Below are positions 23,384-31,485 of a DNA stretch of 64,000 nucleotides, piece by piece. This stretch comes from CAIZWU01 sp942492905 (GTDB taxonomy: Bacteria > Verrucomicrobiota > Verrucomicrobiia > Verrucomicrobiales > V1-33): assembly GCA_942492905.1 (NCBI GenBank), contig OW818657.1:6244863-6308862 (forward strand), in the 5' to 3' direction. The notes under the pieces are model-generated. The model was not told the origin of the DNA. It did no database searches and saw nothing but the letters and a program-made list of their open reading frames with translations. Both the position numbers and the translations under genes were made by a program. Numbering within the stretch: position 1 is the first letter of the stretch; every line of letters starts with the position of its first letter.

Positions 23384-24442
23384 TCAGCGTCCAAGCGATG
23401 CCGGCCGGGCGGCACCAGAACCTGTGCTGCCGGGATGCTGGAGCGCCTCCATGACCTGTTTGGCCAGCGCGGTGACGACCGGGACGGCGACGCTGTTGCC
23501 GAATTGGCGGTAGGCCTGGGTGTCGCTGACTTCGATTTTGAAGGTGTCGGGGTAGCCCATGAGGCGGGCGCACTCGCGGGGGGTGAGGCGGCGGGGATTG
23601 CGGCCTTCACCGCGGCTGATGAGGATTTCGCTGCCGTCCTTGTGATAACGGGCACTGAGAGTGCGGGCCACCCCTGTGCCGTCGAAAACGCTGCAGCCAA
23701 AACCGTTGCCGAGGGCGGCGTGTTTGGCGGCATAGTCCTGGAGGTATTGCCAGAGCTTGTCCGACAAGGTGTATTTATCAGGAGCGGCATCCTCCAGAAT
23801 GCCCGCCAGACGGGGACCGATTGCGGGTGGCCGGGGGAACTCGAAGGGTGTGGGGTCCCGAAAACCGACGAGGAAGATGCGTTCCCGGTGCTGGGGGAGC
23901 CAGGGTTTGGCGTCGATGATTTTGTGGTGGACGGTGTAGCCGAGATCTACCGTCAAGGTGTTATAGATGACCTTGAAGGTCTTTCCTTTGTCGTGGCTGG
24001 TCAGGTTTTTGACATTCTCCAACACGAAAGCCGCGGGGCGATGATGGTGGAGCAGGCGGGCGATTTCGAAGAAGAGGTTGCCCTGACGTTCATCGTCAAA
24101 GCCATGAGCGCGTCCGAGGCTGTTTTTCTTGGAAACGCCGGCAAGGCTGAAGGGCTGGCAGGGGAAGCCCCCGCAGAGGATGTCGTGGGCAGGCACGTCG
24201 GTGTCGGCCACAACGCGCAGGTCGCCATGCGGACGCTCGCCGAAGTTGGCGGCGTAGGTTTGCTGGGAATACTTATCCCAATCGGAGGAAAAGACACAGC
24301 GCCCCCCGGCTTTTTCAAAGGCGAGCCGGAATCCGCCGATGCCACAGAAAAGATCGATGAAGCGCGGCTGATCACCCGGCCCCCGGACCTCGGGGGTCGG
24401 GAGCAGGTCGGGCGTGGCAGGGTCGCGGCGGCGGGCGGGCAT
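23384..24442 (-). CDS. Dcm-like DNA (cytosine-5)-methyltransferase
   Basis: A 352-residue C5-cytosine methyltransferase. Motif I is FIDLFCGIGGFRLAFEKAGG, the catalytic cysteine is C95 in GGFPCQPFSLAG (motif IV), E142 is in FVLENVKN (motif VI), motif VIII is QHRERIFLVGF, and motif X is SDTQAYRQFGNSVAVPVV, very similar to E. coli Dcm. I start at the ATG at 24442; the frame is open further upstream, but that extension is Pro/Arg-rich and lacks family similarity. No restriction endonuclease or Vsr gene is adjacent, so it looks like an orphan methylase, perhaps specific for a CCWGG-like site. The target recognition region (about residues 230-290) would decide specificity. Confidence 0.9.
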   Translation of the reverse strand: MPARRRDPATPDLLPTPEVRGPGDQPRFIDLFCGIGGFRLAFEKAGGRCVFSSDWDKYSQQTYAANFGERPHGDLRVVADTDVPAHDILCGGFPCQPFSLAGVSKKNSLGRAHGFDDERQGNLFFEIARLLHHHRPAAFVLENVKNLTSHDKGKTFKVIYNTLTVDLGYTVHHKIIDAKPWLPQHRERIFLVGFRDPTPFEFPRPPAIGPRLAGILEDAAPDKYTLSDKLWQYLQDYAAKHAALGNGFGCSVFDGTGVARTLSARYHKDGSEILISRGEGRNPRRLTPRECARLMGYPDTFKIEVSDTQAYRQFGNSVAVPVVTALAKQVMEALQHPGSTGSGAARPASLGR

Positions 24443-24743
24443 GCGGGGGAGTTTGCCGGCAAGGGGAACGGTGGCAAGGGGAGTGTGTGCCGCCGGGCCC
24501 CTCAGCCAGCCCCGGAGCACCGGCCAAGGCAAAGGGCAAGGTTGCCGGAAACCGGGGCTCCGTGCCCGGCTGGGGACAGCCGGGACACTTTCCATGGCCG
24601 CGCCACCGCTTGGCACGGCCCGGCGGAACGGAAGGGTCACTGGCATTTGGCCCCGGAGGGACGGCGGAAGGGGTGGATTTCACGCGGTGGGCGCCGGGTT
24701 GAGATTTTGATTGAGCGGGCGCCGGGCACTGGCACAATGCCGC

Positions 24744-25307
24744 ATGATTCCAGCCCGCCTCCCCTGTCTCGCCGCCGTCCTGTGTTCCGTGGCCTTCACG
24801 GCTTCCGCCCCGGCGCGGCTGGGGGAAACGCGGGAGCAATGTGCGGTGCGCTACGGCCAGGCCGTCGCGGAAGTGCCGGCCCTGCTGGAATCCGCCACCG
24901 GGATGGCCTATCAAAAAGGTGACATCCGCATCCGCATCGAATTTCTGGATGGCAAGGCGGCTTTCCTCAGCTTCTCCCGCCGCGGGCTGCGGGCGGAAGA
25001 GCGCCAGACGCTGCTGGAGTTGAATGCGGGGAGCCTGGTGTGGAATCCCCCCGGGGAATTCCTTGGCCGGATGTGCTGGACGGCGGCGGGGAATGCCCAG
25101 GAGGAAGCGCGCCATGCCTCGGCCTATCAGGCGGTGGAAACCAGTTATCTCGACCTCGCCTCCGATGCCTGGGCCAAGGCCATGAAGGCACAGCAGGCGG
25201 TGCAGTTCGCCATCAAGCCGCGGCCGGCCGCACCGGCGGGCCCGGTGGCGCCGGGGACCCCGGTTCCGGCGGCTCCGGCCGCCACCGGCAAGCTGGAAGG
25301 ATTCTGA
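24744..25307 (+). CDS. Secreted protein of unknown function
   Basis: A 187-residue protein starting with a signal peptide (MIPARLPCLAAVLCSVAFTASAPA) if the second in-frame ATG, at 24744, is used. The mature part has RLGETREQCAVRYG near the N-terminus, a motif shared by small verrucomicrobial exported proteins that precede similar YG-containing segments. A short helical domain follows, and the C-terminus is a Pro/Ala/Gly-rich tail from about residue 160. I do not recognise a named family. It is followed 57 bases later by the L,D-transpeptidase gene on the same strand. Confidence 0.65.
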   Translation: MIPARLPCLAAVLCSVAFTASAPARLGETREQCAVRYGQAVAEVPALLESATGMAYQKGDIRIRIEFLDGKAAFLSFSRRGLRAEERQTLLELNAGSLVWNPPGEFLGRMCWTAAGNAQEEARHASAYQAVETSYLDLASDAWAKAMKAQQAVQFAIKPRPAAPAGPVAPGTPVPAAPAATGKLEGF

Positions 25308-25364
25308 GTTTCCCCCTGCTCCGGACCGGCGGTTGCTCCCGGAAATCTACTCTGCTGCCTGCCC

Positions 25365-26120
25365 ATGCTCCTGCGTTTTTCCCTGCTGGCCCTGCTGTTG
25401 CTGGGCATTTTTGCGTTTCTCTTCCTGCGCCGGGTGATGGGCGCGCCCTCCGCCGATAACGACCGTCTGGATGAAGTCCGCCGCCGGGTGGGTCGTCCTT
25501 TGAATGAGGAGTTGAAGCGGTCTCATCTCAAAGCCGGCGCTCCGGTGTTCATCCGCATTTTCAAAGAAGAACGCGAACTGGAATTGTGGATGCGCGATGA
25601 GATGGGCGGACGTTATACCCTGTTCAAAAAGTGGCCCATTGCCGCCGACGGGGGAGCGGGCCTGGGGCCGAAATTGGAGACCGGCGACCAAAAGGCCCCG
25701 GAAGGATTCTATCATGTGGCGGCCCGCCAGTTGAACCCCTCCTCAAAATTCCACCTCGCGTTCAATCTGGGGTTTCCCAATGCCTATGATCAGGCGCATG
25801 GGCGGACCGGCTCGGCCCTGATGGTCCACGGCAGCAATGTCTCGATTGGTTGTTATGCCATGACCGATCCGGTGATCGAAGTGATCTATCTGCTGGTGGA
25901 TGCCGCCCTGCGCGGGAAACGTCAGGATGAAGTGTCGGTGCATTGTTTTCCCTTCCGCATGACGGAGGCCCGGCTGGCCCAGGCGGAAGGAGAAGGCCAG
26001 GAGTGGGCCGGCTTCTGGCGGAATCTGAAACAGGGCTACGACCTGTTCGAGCAGACCAAGGTGCCGCCGCTGGTGGGGCAGAAGGATGGGAAGTATGTCT
26101 TCAGGCGGCGCGACCCGTGA
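25365..26120 (+). CDS. YafK-like murein L,D-transpeptidase
   Basis: A 251-residue membrane-anchored protein: an N-terminal transmembrane helix (MLLRFSLLALLLLGIFAFLFL) followed by a YkuD-type catalytic domain. The active-site motif is complete: H155 in MVHGSNVSIGC and C163 in SIGCYAMTD. The extended segment APVFIRIFKEERELELWM and the LNLGFPNAYDQAHGRTG block match the YafK (DpaA-like) branch, which in E. coli cleaves or forms links between peptidoglycan and lipoprotein. Here it probably acts in the periplasm on meso-DAP-containing peptides. Confidence 0.85.
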   Translation: MLLRFSLLALLLLGIFAFLFLRRVMGAPSADNDRLDEVRRRVGRPLNEELKRSHLKAGAPVFIRIFKEERELELWMRDEMGGRYTLFKKWPIAADGGAGLGPKLETGDQKAPEGFYHVAARQLNPSSKFHLAFNLGFPNAYDQAHGRTGSALMVHGSNVSIGCYAMTDPVIEVIYLLVDAALRGKRQDEVSVHCFPFRMTEARLAQAEGEGQEWAGFWRNLKQGYDLFEQTKVPPLVGQKDGKYVFRRRDP

Positions 26121-26128
26121 GGGAAGGC

Positions 26129-26158
26129 ACCCACGGACTTCACGGAGGACACGGATGT
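26129..26158. repeat. CACGGA-rich microrepeat
   Basis: The gap between the transpeptidase and HAD genes contains CACGGACTTCACGGAGGACA followed by CGG, a short repeat of a CACGGA unit. A similar GGACACGGAGTGGATG occurs at 30363-30379. These look like copies of a dispersed microrepeat rather than regulatory sites. Confidence 0.4.
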
Positions 26159-26159
26159 T

Positions 26160-26825
26160 ATGAAACCAGTGAAGGCGGTAATTTTTGATGTCTATCACAC
26201 GCTGCTGGCCGTGGCCGGGGGACCGGTGGCGGCCGAAGACCGGTGGCTGGAGCTGTGGGGTGAGTATTTTGGCACGCCCCCAGGAATGCTCCTCGCGGAA
26301 TTCGATGAGGCCTGCCGGACCGCTGTCGCGCAGGACCATACTCCCCGGAAAGCAGCAGGCGACCGGTGGCCGGAAGTGGACTGGCGGAAGATGGCTTGCC
26401 GGGCGGCCGGCGGACTGTCAGGACTGGCTCCCGGAGCGCTGGATGATTTTCTGTTCCGGCATGCGCAGTTGCAGCGGACCACCCAGGCCATGCCCTGGGC
26501 GCGGGAGTGGCTCGCCAGCCTCAGGAAACAGGAAATCCTGACCGGAGTTGCCTCGAATGCCCAACGCTACACTTTTGATGAATTGGCGGCCGTGGGGCTT
26601 CCAGTGGATCAGTTTGAAACCGATCTGTGTTTCTGGTCCTTTGAGCAGGGCTTCAGCAAACCGGACCCGGCGGTTTTTTCCTGGCTGACGGCACGGCTGG
26701 CGGCCCGGGAGATTCTGCCAGAGGAAACCCTGATGATCGGCGACCGGCTGGACAATGATATTGTCCCGGCCCGGGCGGCGGGTTGGCAGGTCTGGCATTT
26801 TCAGGGCACGTGGCCGGTGCTTTGA
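26160..26825 (+). CDS. HAD-superfamily hydrolase, subfamily IA
   Basis: A 221-residue HAD hydrolase. Motif I reads IFDVYHTLL, giving the nucleophilic Asp but a tyrosine in place of the second Asp, as in haloacid dehalogenases and their relatives. Motif II is VASNAQRY, motif III lies in KPDPAVF, and motif IV is MIGDRLDNDIVPARAAGW. The size and helical cap between motifs I and II fit subfamily IA. The physiological substrate is unknown. It converges on the MFS gene with a gap of 10 bases. Confidence 0.82.
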   Translation: MKPVKAVIFDVYHTLLAVAGGPVAAEDRWLELWGEYFGTPPGMLLAEFDEACRTAVAQDHTPRKAAGDRWPEVDWRKMACRAAGGLSGLAPGALDDFLFRHAQLQRTTQAMPWAREWLASLRKQEILTGVASNAQRYTFDELAAVGLPVDQFETDLCFWSFEQGFSKPDPAVFSWLTARLAAREILPEETLMIGDRLDNDIVPARAAGWQVWHFQGTWPVL

Positions 26826-26835
26826 AATCTATCAC

Positions 26836-28050
26836 TTATCCGCCTGCTTTCGCGCCCTGGGCCGCTTCGGGCCCACGCTCCCGGATCAACATCAGGGAAG
26901 CGGCCAGGATCAGCAAGGCCGCCCCGCCGGCGGTCGGCCCCACCCCGAAATGGGCCGCACAATAAAACGCCGCAAAGGGCGCAACCAGGCCGCGGGCTCC
27001 GGTGAGGAACGTGTGCACCGCCATGTAGTCGGTGACGCGTTCGGGCGGGGCGACCTTGGTGACCCACAGGCTCCACGCCAGGTCAGCCCCGGCATTGGCC
27101 ACGCCGAATAACAAAGCCCCGGCCCACAGCCCGATCGATCCGCCTCCGGTGAAAAATGAGAGGATTCCCAACATGAAACCGGTGTTGAGCAGGATGCGCA
27201 AGGTAAAGAAATTCATCCGGTCAAACAGCCGGCCCCACACGCGGGTGAAGAGGAGCCGGGCGGCATTGGGAATGATGGTGGTGAACAGGGCGATGTCGGT
27301 GGCCGCGAGGTGCAGGCCATACCGCTCGTTGGCGAGGTATTCCACCCGGAGGGGGAACATCACCAGATTCCCGAAACCCATCAGCATCCAACTGATCAGA
27401 GTCAGCCGGAAGAGCCGGTCCTGCTTCACCCAGCGGAACGCCCGCAACGGATTGCGGCCTTCCGTGCGCACCAGCGGCACTGCCGGCAAATGCCAGGCGC
27501 ACCAGGCATTCAGGATCAACGCGGCGGCATAAACGCCGAGGATCCAGCGGAAGTTCGCGGGGTCTGCTTCCAGGACGCGTCCGGCGATCCAGGCAAAAGC
27601 GACGCTGGTGACAATGCGCACCACAATGTTGCGCGAGAAAAGATCCCCCCGGCGCTCGGCCCGGTAGTTCTGGCTGTAGATGGACGCGACAAAAGGAGCC
27701 GTGGCCGCCACACAGAGGAATCCCAGGCCCGCCCCACCCAGAAAAACCGGTAACGTGGGGACCAGCGCCGCCATCAGCACCCCGGCCGCGCCCAGAGCAA
27801 ACAACCAGGCGGTGGCCCGTTCCGCATGCAGTCCGAGGGCGGCGGCCCACGAGACCAGCACGGGTGTCAGGAGCAATCCCGCGCTGGAAGCCCCCTGCAG
27901 CAATCCTTTTTCACCCGGACTGGCCTGGAACCACCGGGTGGCAATCAGCAGCAGGAAAGTCACCTGCGCCGTCTCCAACACGCCCCCGGCGAGCGCCCGC
28001 ACCCGCTCGAGGCGGAAGGTGGCGCGTTCGCGTTCGATCGGGTTATTCAT
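26836..28050 (-). CDS. Major facilitator superfamily transporter
   Basis: A 404-residue polytopic membrane protein with about 12 hydrophobic segments in two halves, separated by a basic loop (RTEGRNPLRAFRWVKQDRLFR) near residue 200. Conserved MFS-like features include GRLFDRMNFFTLR in the second half, a relative of the loop 8-9 motif, and glycine-rich helices. The N-terminus is short and cytoplasmic. No substrate clue is present in the protein or in its neighbours; many such carriers in this phylum are annotated as exporters. A 141-base divergent gap separates it from the acylphosphatase gene. Confidence 0.82.
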   Translation of the reverse strand: MNNPIERERATFRLERVRALAGGVLETAQVTFLLLIATRWFQASPGEKGLLQGASSAGLLLTPVLVSWAAALGLHAERATAWLFALGAAGVLMAALVPTLPVFLGGAGLGFLCVAATAPFVASIYSQNYRAERRGDLFSRNIVVRIVTSVAFAWIAGRVLEADPANFRWILGVYAAALILNAWCAWHLPAVPLVRTEGRNPLRAFRWVKQDRLFRLTLISWMLMGFGNLVMFPLRVEYLANERYGLHLAATDIALFTTIIPNAARLLFTRVWGRLFDRMNFFTLRILLNTGFMLGILSFFTGGGSIGLWAGALLFGVANAGADLAWSLWVTKVAPPERVTDYMAVHTFLTGARGLVAPFAAFYCAAHFGVGPTAGGAALLILAASLMLIRERGPEAAQGAKAGG

Positions 28051-28191
28051 GGGGAGGCGTGATTCTGTTCCGGCGGATCGCTGCTTGCATGGGCAAAAAC
28101 GGGAGGACCCGGGGTTGGGTCAGCCGGATGTCCTGTGACGGCGGCCGCACACCCCGGCTTGCCAAGTGCAGCAGACTGCGCAGCGTGCGGC

Positions 28192-28476
28192 ATGATCGCC
28201 AGACAGGTATATTACACGGGACGGGTGCAGGGAGTGGGATTCCGTTATACGGTGAAGCAGCTGGCTTCCGGTTACGAGGTGTCAGGCTGGGTGAAGAACC
28301 TGCCGGACGGGCGGGTGGAATTGCTGGCCCTCTCGCGGGACCCAGAGGAACTCCAAGCCTTTTTGACCGAGCTGCGGGACAACTCGGCGGTGGCCCATTA
28401 TATCAAGGAAGTGGAGGAACATCCGGTGTCTCCAGCCCCGATGGGAATCATCGGGTTTTCGATAGCGAGGGATTGA
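28192..28476 (+). CDS. Acylphosphatase
   Basis: A small protein of 94 residues when started at the ATG at 28192 (MIARQVYYTG), which matches the length of the family; the frame continues upstream, but the extra 19 residues show no similarity. The catalytic loop is GRVQGVGFRY with the phosphate-binding arginine, and the second motif is GWVKNLPDGRVEL with the catalytic asparagine. It hydrolyses carboxyl-phosphate bonds such as acetyl or carbamoyl phosphate. Just 31 bases separate it from the YhaM-like gene downstream. Confidence 0.92.
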   Translation: MIARQVYYTGRVQGVGFRYTVKQLASGYEVSGWVKNLPDGRVELLALSRDPEELQAFLTELRDNSAVAHYIKEVEEHPVSPAPMGIIGFSIARD

Positions 28477-28507
28477 TCCCAAGGGCAGATGCAGTCATAA
28501 AGGCAGG

Positions 28508-29569
28508 ATGGACCTCCTGAGCCTCCGCCAAGTCAGACAAGCCACCGTCGATTCCGCCTGTCAGGCGGCCGTGCAGCTGCAGGTGGAGCGGGTGCAGGTG
28601 AAGCCGACTAAAAGCGGCTCGGAATATCTGGAACTCAAATTGGCGGATGCGGAGGATCATCTGGTAATGCGGGTCTGGGGGGATGCCCCGGGATTTCCCG
28701 TGGCCCGCGCTCTGCCCGCCGGGGCCTTCATTGCCATCGCGGGCGAGTGGTCCAGCGGCACCTACGGCCTGGAACCGAAACAGTGGACGCTGCGGCTGCT
28801 GGAAGAAGAGGAACGGATCGCCCTGCTGGGCGGGCCACCGGAACTGCGGGAAAAACAGGCGCGGGATTACGCGGAGATCGGGACCCTGACCGAAGCCATC
28901 CGCGATCCCCGGCTGGGCGGATTGTGCCGGATGTTCCTGGAGGAATATGGCGAGCGCTTCCGCCGCACCGGGGCCGCCCGGGAGTATCACCACGCGCGGC
29001 GCGGCGGGCTGGTGGAGCATGTCGCCCAGATGATGCGTGCGGCAGTGGCCCTGGCGGCGGTTTATCCGGACACGAACCGGGATCTCCTGGTGACCGGCGT
29101 GCTCTTTCACGACTGCGGCAAGCTCTGGGAAAATTGCTATGAACGCGAGGGATTCACCATGCCCTACACCGAAGTTGGCGAGCTGATGGGCCACATTCCC
29201 ATGGGCATTGAGGTGGTGAACCGCCTCTGGCGCAAGCTGATGGAGGCGGCGCCCAGCGACTGGGCCGGCCTCACCCCCGCCAGCGAAAGCGTCAGGCTGC
29301 ACCTGCTGCATCTGATCGGGGCGCACCACGGCGAGCATCAATTCGGGTCGCCGGTGCTGCCCCGGACGCCGGAGGCGATTCTCCTGCATCACGTGGACAA
29401 CATCGATGCCAAACTGGAAATGATGGCGGAAACCTATCAGATTTCCCCGCTGCTGGCGCCGAATGTCTTTGAGCGGCGGCGGCCCCTGCCCGGCAATCCC
29501 GTGCGGCCCCTGGCTTTTTATGAAGCCGCCGGGGAAGCGGCGGAACCGGCCGGGGAGTCAACCGACTGA
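28508..29569 (+). CDS. YhaM-like 3'-5' exoribonuclease (OB fold plus HD domain)
   Basis: A 353-residue protein combining an N-terminal OB-fold-like domain (about 15-105, VQVKPTKSGSEYLELKLADAED) with a C-terminal HD phosphohydrolase domain. The HD motifs are YHHARRGGLVEHV, LFHDCGKLWE and IGAHHGEHQFGSPVLPRTPE followed by LLHHVDNIDAKLEM. This arrangement is that of YhaM/CbfA-type 3'-5' exoribonucleases of Firmicutes, which also act on DNA. Metal binding by the HD residues is expected. It is likely involved in RNA turnover. Confidence 0.87.
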   Translation: MDLLSLRQVRQATVDSACQAAVQLQVERVQVKPTKSGSEYLELKLADAEDHLVMRVWGDAPGFPVARALPAGAFIAIAGEWSSGTYGLEPKQWTLRLLEEEERIALLGGPPELREKQARDYAEIGTLTEAIRDPRLGGLCRMFLEEYGERFRRTGAAREYHHARRGGLVEHVAQMMRAAVALAAVYPDTNRDLLVTGVLFHDCGKLWENCYEREGFTMPYTEVGELMGHIPMGIEVVNRLWRKLMEAAPSDWAGLTPASESVRLHLLHLIGAHHGEHQFGSPVLPRTPEAILLHHVDNIDAKLEMMAETYQISPLLAPNVFERRRPLPGNPVRPLAFYEAAGEAAEPAGESTD

Positions 29570-29645
29570 CTCCAACTGAACGGACAACGCTCCGCCGTCC
29601 CCCATGAATGGAGGCCCGGTGGAGCGGGACTGCGCCGTTCGGGAA

Positions 29646-30134
29646 TCAAGCGGCAGCGGCGCGGGCCGCATCGCGGCGTTGACGCAACTCATCGTGTGCC
29701 GCTTTTACTTTTTGAAGCTGGTGTTCCAGCACCGCTGTGATGGATCGCGGCAGGGGGATTTCCCGGGGTTCGAGGGCCTCACGATAAGCCGCCACGGCGG
29801 CATCCTCACCGCGTTCCACTTCCTCCAAAATAGCGAGGTCGTGATGGCTGGACACCGCCGAGCGCAGGTTGAGCCAAGCTCGGTGCAGGTTGCCAGTGGC
29901 GCTGCCGGCATCATCCATCCCGGATTTGCCATGCTGGACCTGAAGCTGCCGGAGTTCCTCCACCATGGTGGCCCGTTCCATGGCATACTGGTCCAGCAGC
30001 ATTTTCAAACCGGGATCGGCCGACAGAGTGGCGGAATGGGCGAAGCCCTCATTGGCATCGCGGCTGATTTCCATCAGGAATTGCAAGCACTTCAGGGCTT
30101 CATCACGGGCTGGAGCAGTGGCTGACTCATTCAT
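29646..30134 (-). CDS. PA2169/DUF2383 four-helix-bundle protein
   Basis: A 162-residue, almost entirely helical protein with acidic and basic heptad patterns, for example LKCLQFLMEISRDANEGF, YAMERATMVEELRQLQVQHG and LEEVERGEDAAVAAYREALE. These match the ferritin-like PA2169 (DUF2383) family, whose members form four-helix bundles and whose role is not settled; they are often found in stress regulons. There is no signal peptide. The next gene on the same strand upstream is the small entericidin-like lipoprotein, another common stress-regulon type. Confidence 0.78.
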   Translation of the reverse strand: MNESATAPARDEALKCLQFLMEISRDANEGFAHSATLSADPGLKMLLDQYAMERATMVEELRQLQVQHGKSGMDDAGSATGNLHRAWLNLRSAVSSHHDLAILEEVERGEDAAVAAYREALEPREIPLPRSITAVLEHQLQKVKAAHDELRQRRDAARAAAA

Positions 30135-30181
30135 GGGAAGTTTCGGTTGGAACGCATGAGTGAAGGGGAGTTTCCAAGCCC

Positions 30182-30346
30182 CTAAAGGTGACGCTCGGCA
30201 GAATTTTCGATCTTGTTGCCAAGATGCTGCATGTCCCGGCCAAAACCTTCAGTGGTGCGGCAGGAACTGACGGCGAGGGCGGCAAGAGCCAAAGCCAGCA
30301 GGCCAAGACGGGAACGGAGGGAAGAGGAGCGGGTGGTCGGTTTCAT
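30182..30346 (-). CDS. Entericidin-like small lipoprotein
   Basis: A 54-codon gene on the minus strand. The protein starts with KPTTRSSSLRSRLGLLALAL, giving a lipoprotein signal peptide with the lipobox AVSSC and lipidated C29. The mature peptide contains TTEGFGRDMQHLGNKIE, the hallmark of entericidin A/B family peptides. In E. coli these are small outer-membrane lipoproteins linked to programmed lysis at stationary phase; the role in this organism is unknown. The start at 30346 and stop at 30182-30184 were read directly. It precedes the DUF2383 gene by 47 bases. Confidence 0.85.
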   Translation of the reverse strand: MKPTTRSSSLRSRLGLLALALAALAVSSCRTTEGFGRDMQHLGNKIENSAERHL

Positions 30347-30506
30347 GGCTGTGGTTGGATTGAGGACACGGAGTGGATGAACATCCAGCTTCCCTCCAAC
30401 CCTCCTGCATGGAGCGTGCCCCGGCCCTACCCCCTTTTTTGATTGCTTACCCTCAACCGGTTATCACTGCACACCCCATCTCCGGCCCGGCACCTGAATG
30501 GCAGCC

Positions 30507-30535
30507 TGCCAGACGTCCGCGGGTCCAGTCTGGCA
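30507..30535. terminator. Possible hairpin downstream of the TetR gene
   Basis: TGCCAGAC at 30507-30514 and GTCTGGCA at 30528-30535 form a perfect 8-bp stem with a 13-base loop, 40 bases past the TetR stop codon. No T-run follows on the minus strand, so it is either a weak terminator or merely an inverted repeat near the divergent entericidin promoter region. Confidence 0.4.
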
Positions 30536-30575
30536 AAATGCCAGCTTGGCGGCCGCCAGTGCAGAGCTGTCCAGA

Positions 30576-31370
30576 TCAGGACGGCTTGAGAGCCCGGCTG
30601 CGGCTCCGCGGCTCCGGGATAGGATGGGGAATGGGCTCCGCCAACGGCGTATCCAGACCACGCTTCAATTCATCGGTTTTGATGCGTAGCCAGTAGTCCG
30701 GAAAACACTGCCGGAGGATCCGGTCGTGCAGGGCTTCCATGTCCGAGTCGGCCGCTTTCGGGGACCAGCCGATTCCATCCCAATAGAGATGCAATCCGCG
30801 GCGGGAGACTTCCCAAGGCCGGTCAGACCCAAACAGGTCGTAAGAAATGCGGCGGCGGGCGACGGCGAAGAAAATGCCGTAATAGAAGTTTTGAGTGTGA
30901 AAGGCCGCAGCGGCGAGGGGGTAGCCCGCTGGCAAGACCAACTGCCCTTGTTCCACAGAAAGCTGCATCAGACCCGTCAAGCGGGCCCCAAAACCCATCA
31001 CCAGCGTTTGCAAGGCCTCCAAAGGCGGCGCGGGAAGGGCTCGTTTGATCCACGGCATTCCCAAAAACTCCAGCGTTTCCAAGTGATCCGGCTCGAAGCG
31101 GGCCAGCACTTCAAAGCCCGTCATGAGCGCCATGGCTTGTTCCCGGGGCTCTCCTTGGAAGCGCTGGGCCGCTTCAAACAGCCCGTGACACATCGAAATC
31201 GTGCTGGAGGCGGTCGCTGAAAGCGCCCCCTCACGGGATCCAAAATATTGATAAACCGTTGGCCGTGAGACTTCGGCAGCTTCAGCCAATCGCTCCATGG
31301 TAAAGCCGGAGAGGCCTTCACGGGTCAAGACATGGCGAGCCACTTTTTCCAGACGGTCCTTTTTACTCAT
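30576..31370 (-). CDS. TetR-family transcriptional regulator
   Basis: A 264-residue regulator. The N-terminal helix-turn-helix is typical of TetR: FTMERLAEAAEVSRPTVYQYFGSREGALSA (about residues 23-53). The rest is a helical ligand-binding and dimerisation domain with no recognisable subfamily motif, ending in an Arg/Pro-rich tail. A perfect inverted repeat (31373-31391) ends 2 bases before its start codon, which strongly suggests autorepression. A second palindrome at 31431-31446 lies between it and the divergent STAS-like gene, which may be its target. The ligand is unknown. Confidence 0.9.
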   Translation of the reverse strand: MSKKDRLEKVARHVLTREGLSGFTMERLAEAAEVSRPTVYQYFGSREGALSATASSTISMCHGLFEAAQRFQGEPREQAMALMTGFEVLARFEPDHLETLEFLGMPWIKRALPAPPLEALQTLVMGFGARLTGLMQLSVEQGQLVLPAGYPLAAAAFHTQNFYYGIFFAVARRRISYDLFGSDRPWEVSRRGLHLYWDGIGWSPKAADSDMEALHDRILRQCFPDYWLRIKTDELKRGLDTPLAEPIPHPIPEPRSRSRALKPS

Positions 31371-31372
31371 TC

Positions 31373-31391
31373 CAATTTGTAAACCAAATTG
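31373..31391. promoter_or_regulatory. Candidate TetR operator
   Basis: CAATTTG and CAAATTG arms separated by TAAAC make a perfect 7-5-7 palindrome directly upstream of the tetR start. On the minus strand the region also reads as two direct copies of TTACAATTTGG/TTTACAAATTGG. Position and symmetry fit an autoregulatory TetR operator. Confidence 0.65.
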
Positions 31392-31430
31392 TAATGATCG
31401 TCAAAATGTTTTCTTGGATTATCATTTGCA

Positions 31431-31446
31431 TTTACACTCATGTAAA
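31431..31446. promoter_or_regulatory. Second palindrome in the tetR divergent region
   Basis: TTTACA CTCA TGTAAA is a perfect 6-4-6 inverted repeat. It shares the TTTACA core with the operator at the tetR start and lies 39 bases before the likely start of the STAS-like gene, so it may be a second regulator site. Confidence 0.45.
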
Positions 31447-31485
31447 GTTACGATACAAGCCAAGCAGGCATCTTCCAGCATTTGT

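Noticed and set aside
23435..24922. 495-residue plus-strand open frame opposite the methyltransferase
   Set aside because: Gly/Ala/Val-rich and without recognisable domain. The Dcm motifs are on the minus strand.
26160..26825. DVYHT motif in the HAD hydrolase as a lost catalytic Asp
   Set aside because: D-x-Y in place of D-x-D is normal for the haloacid-dehalogenase branch of the family, so no loss of function is implied.
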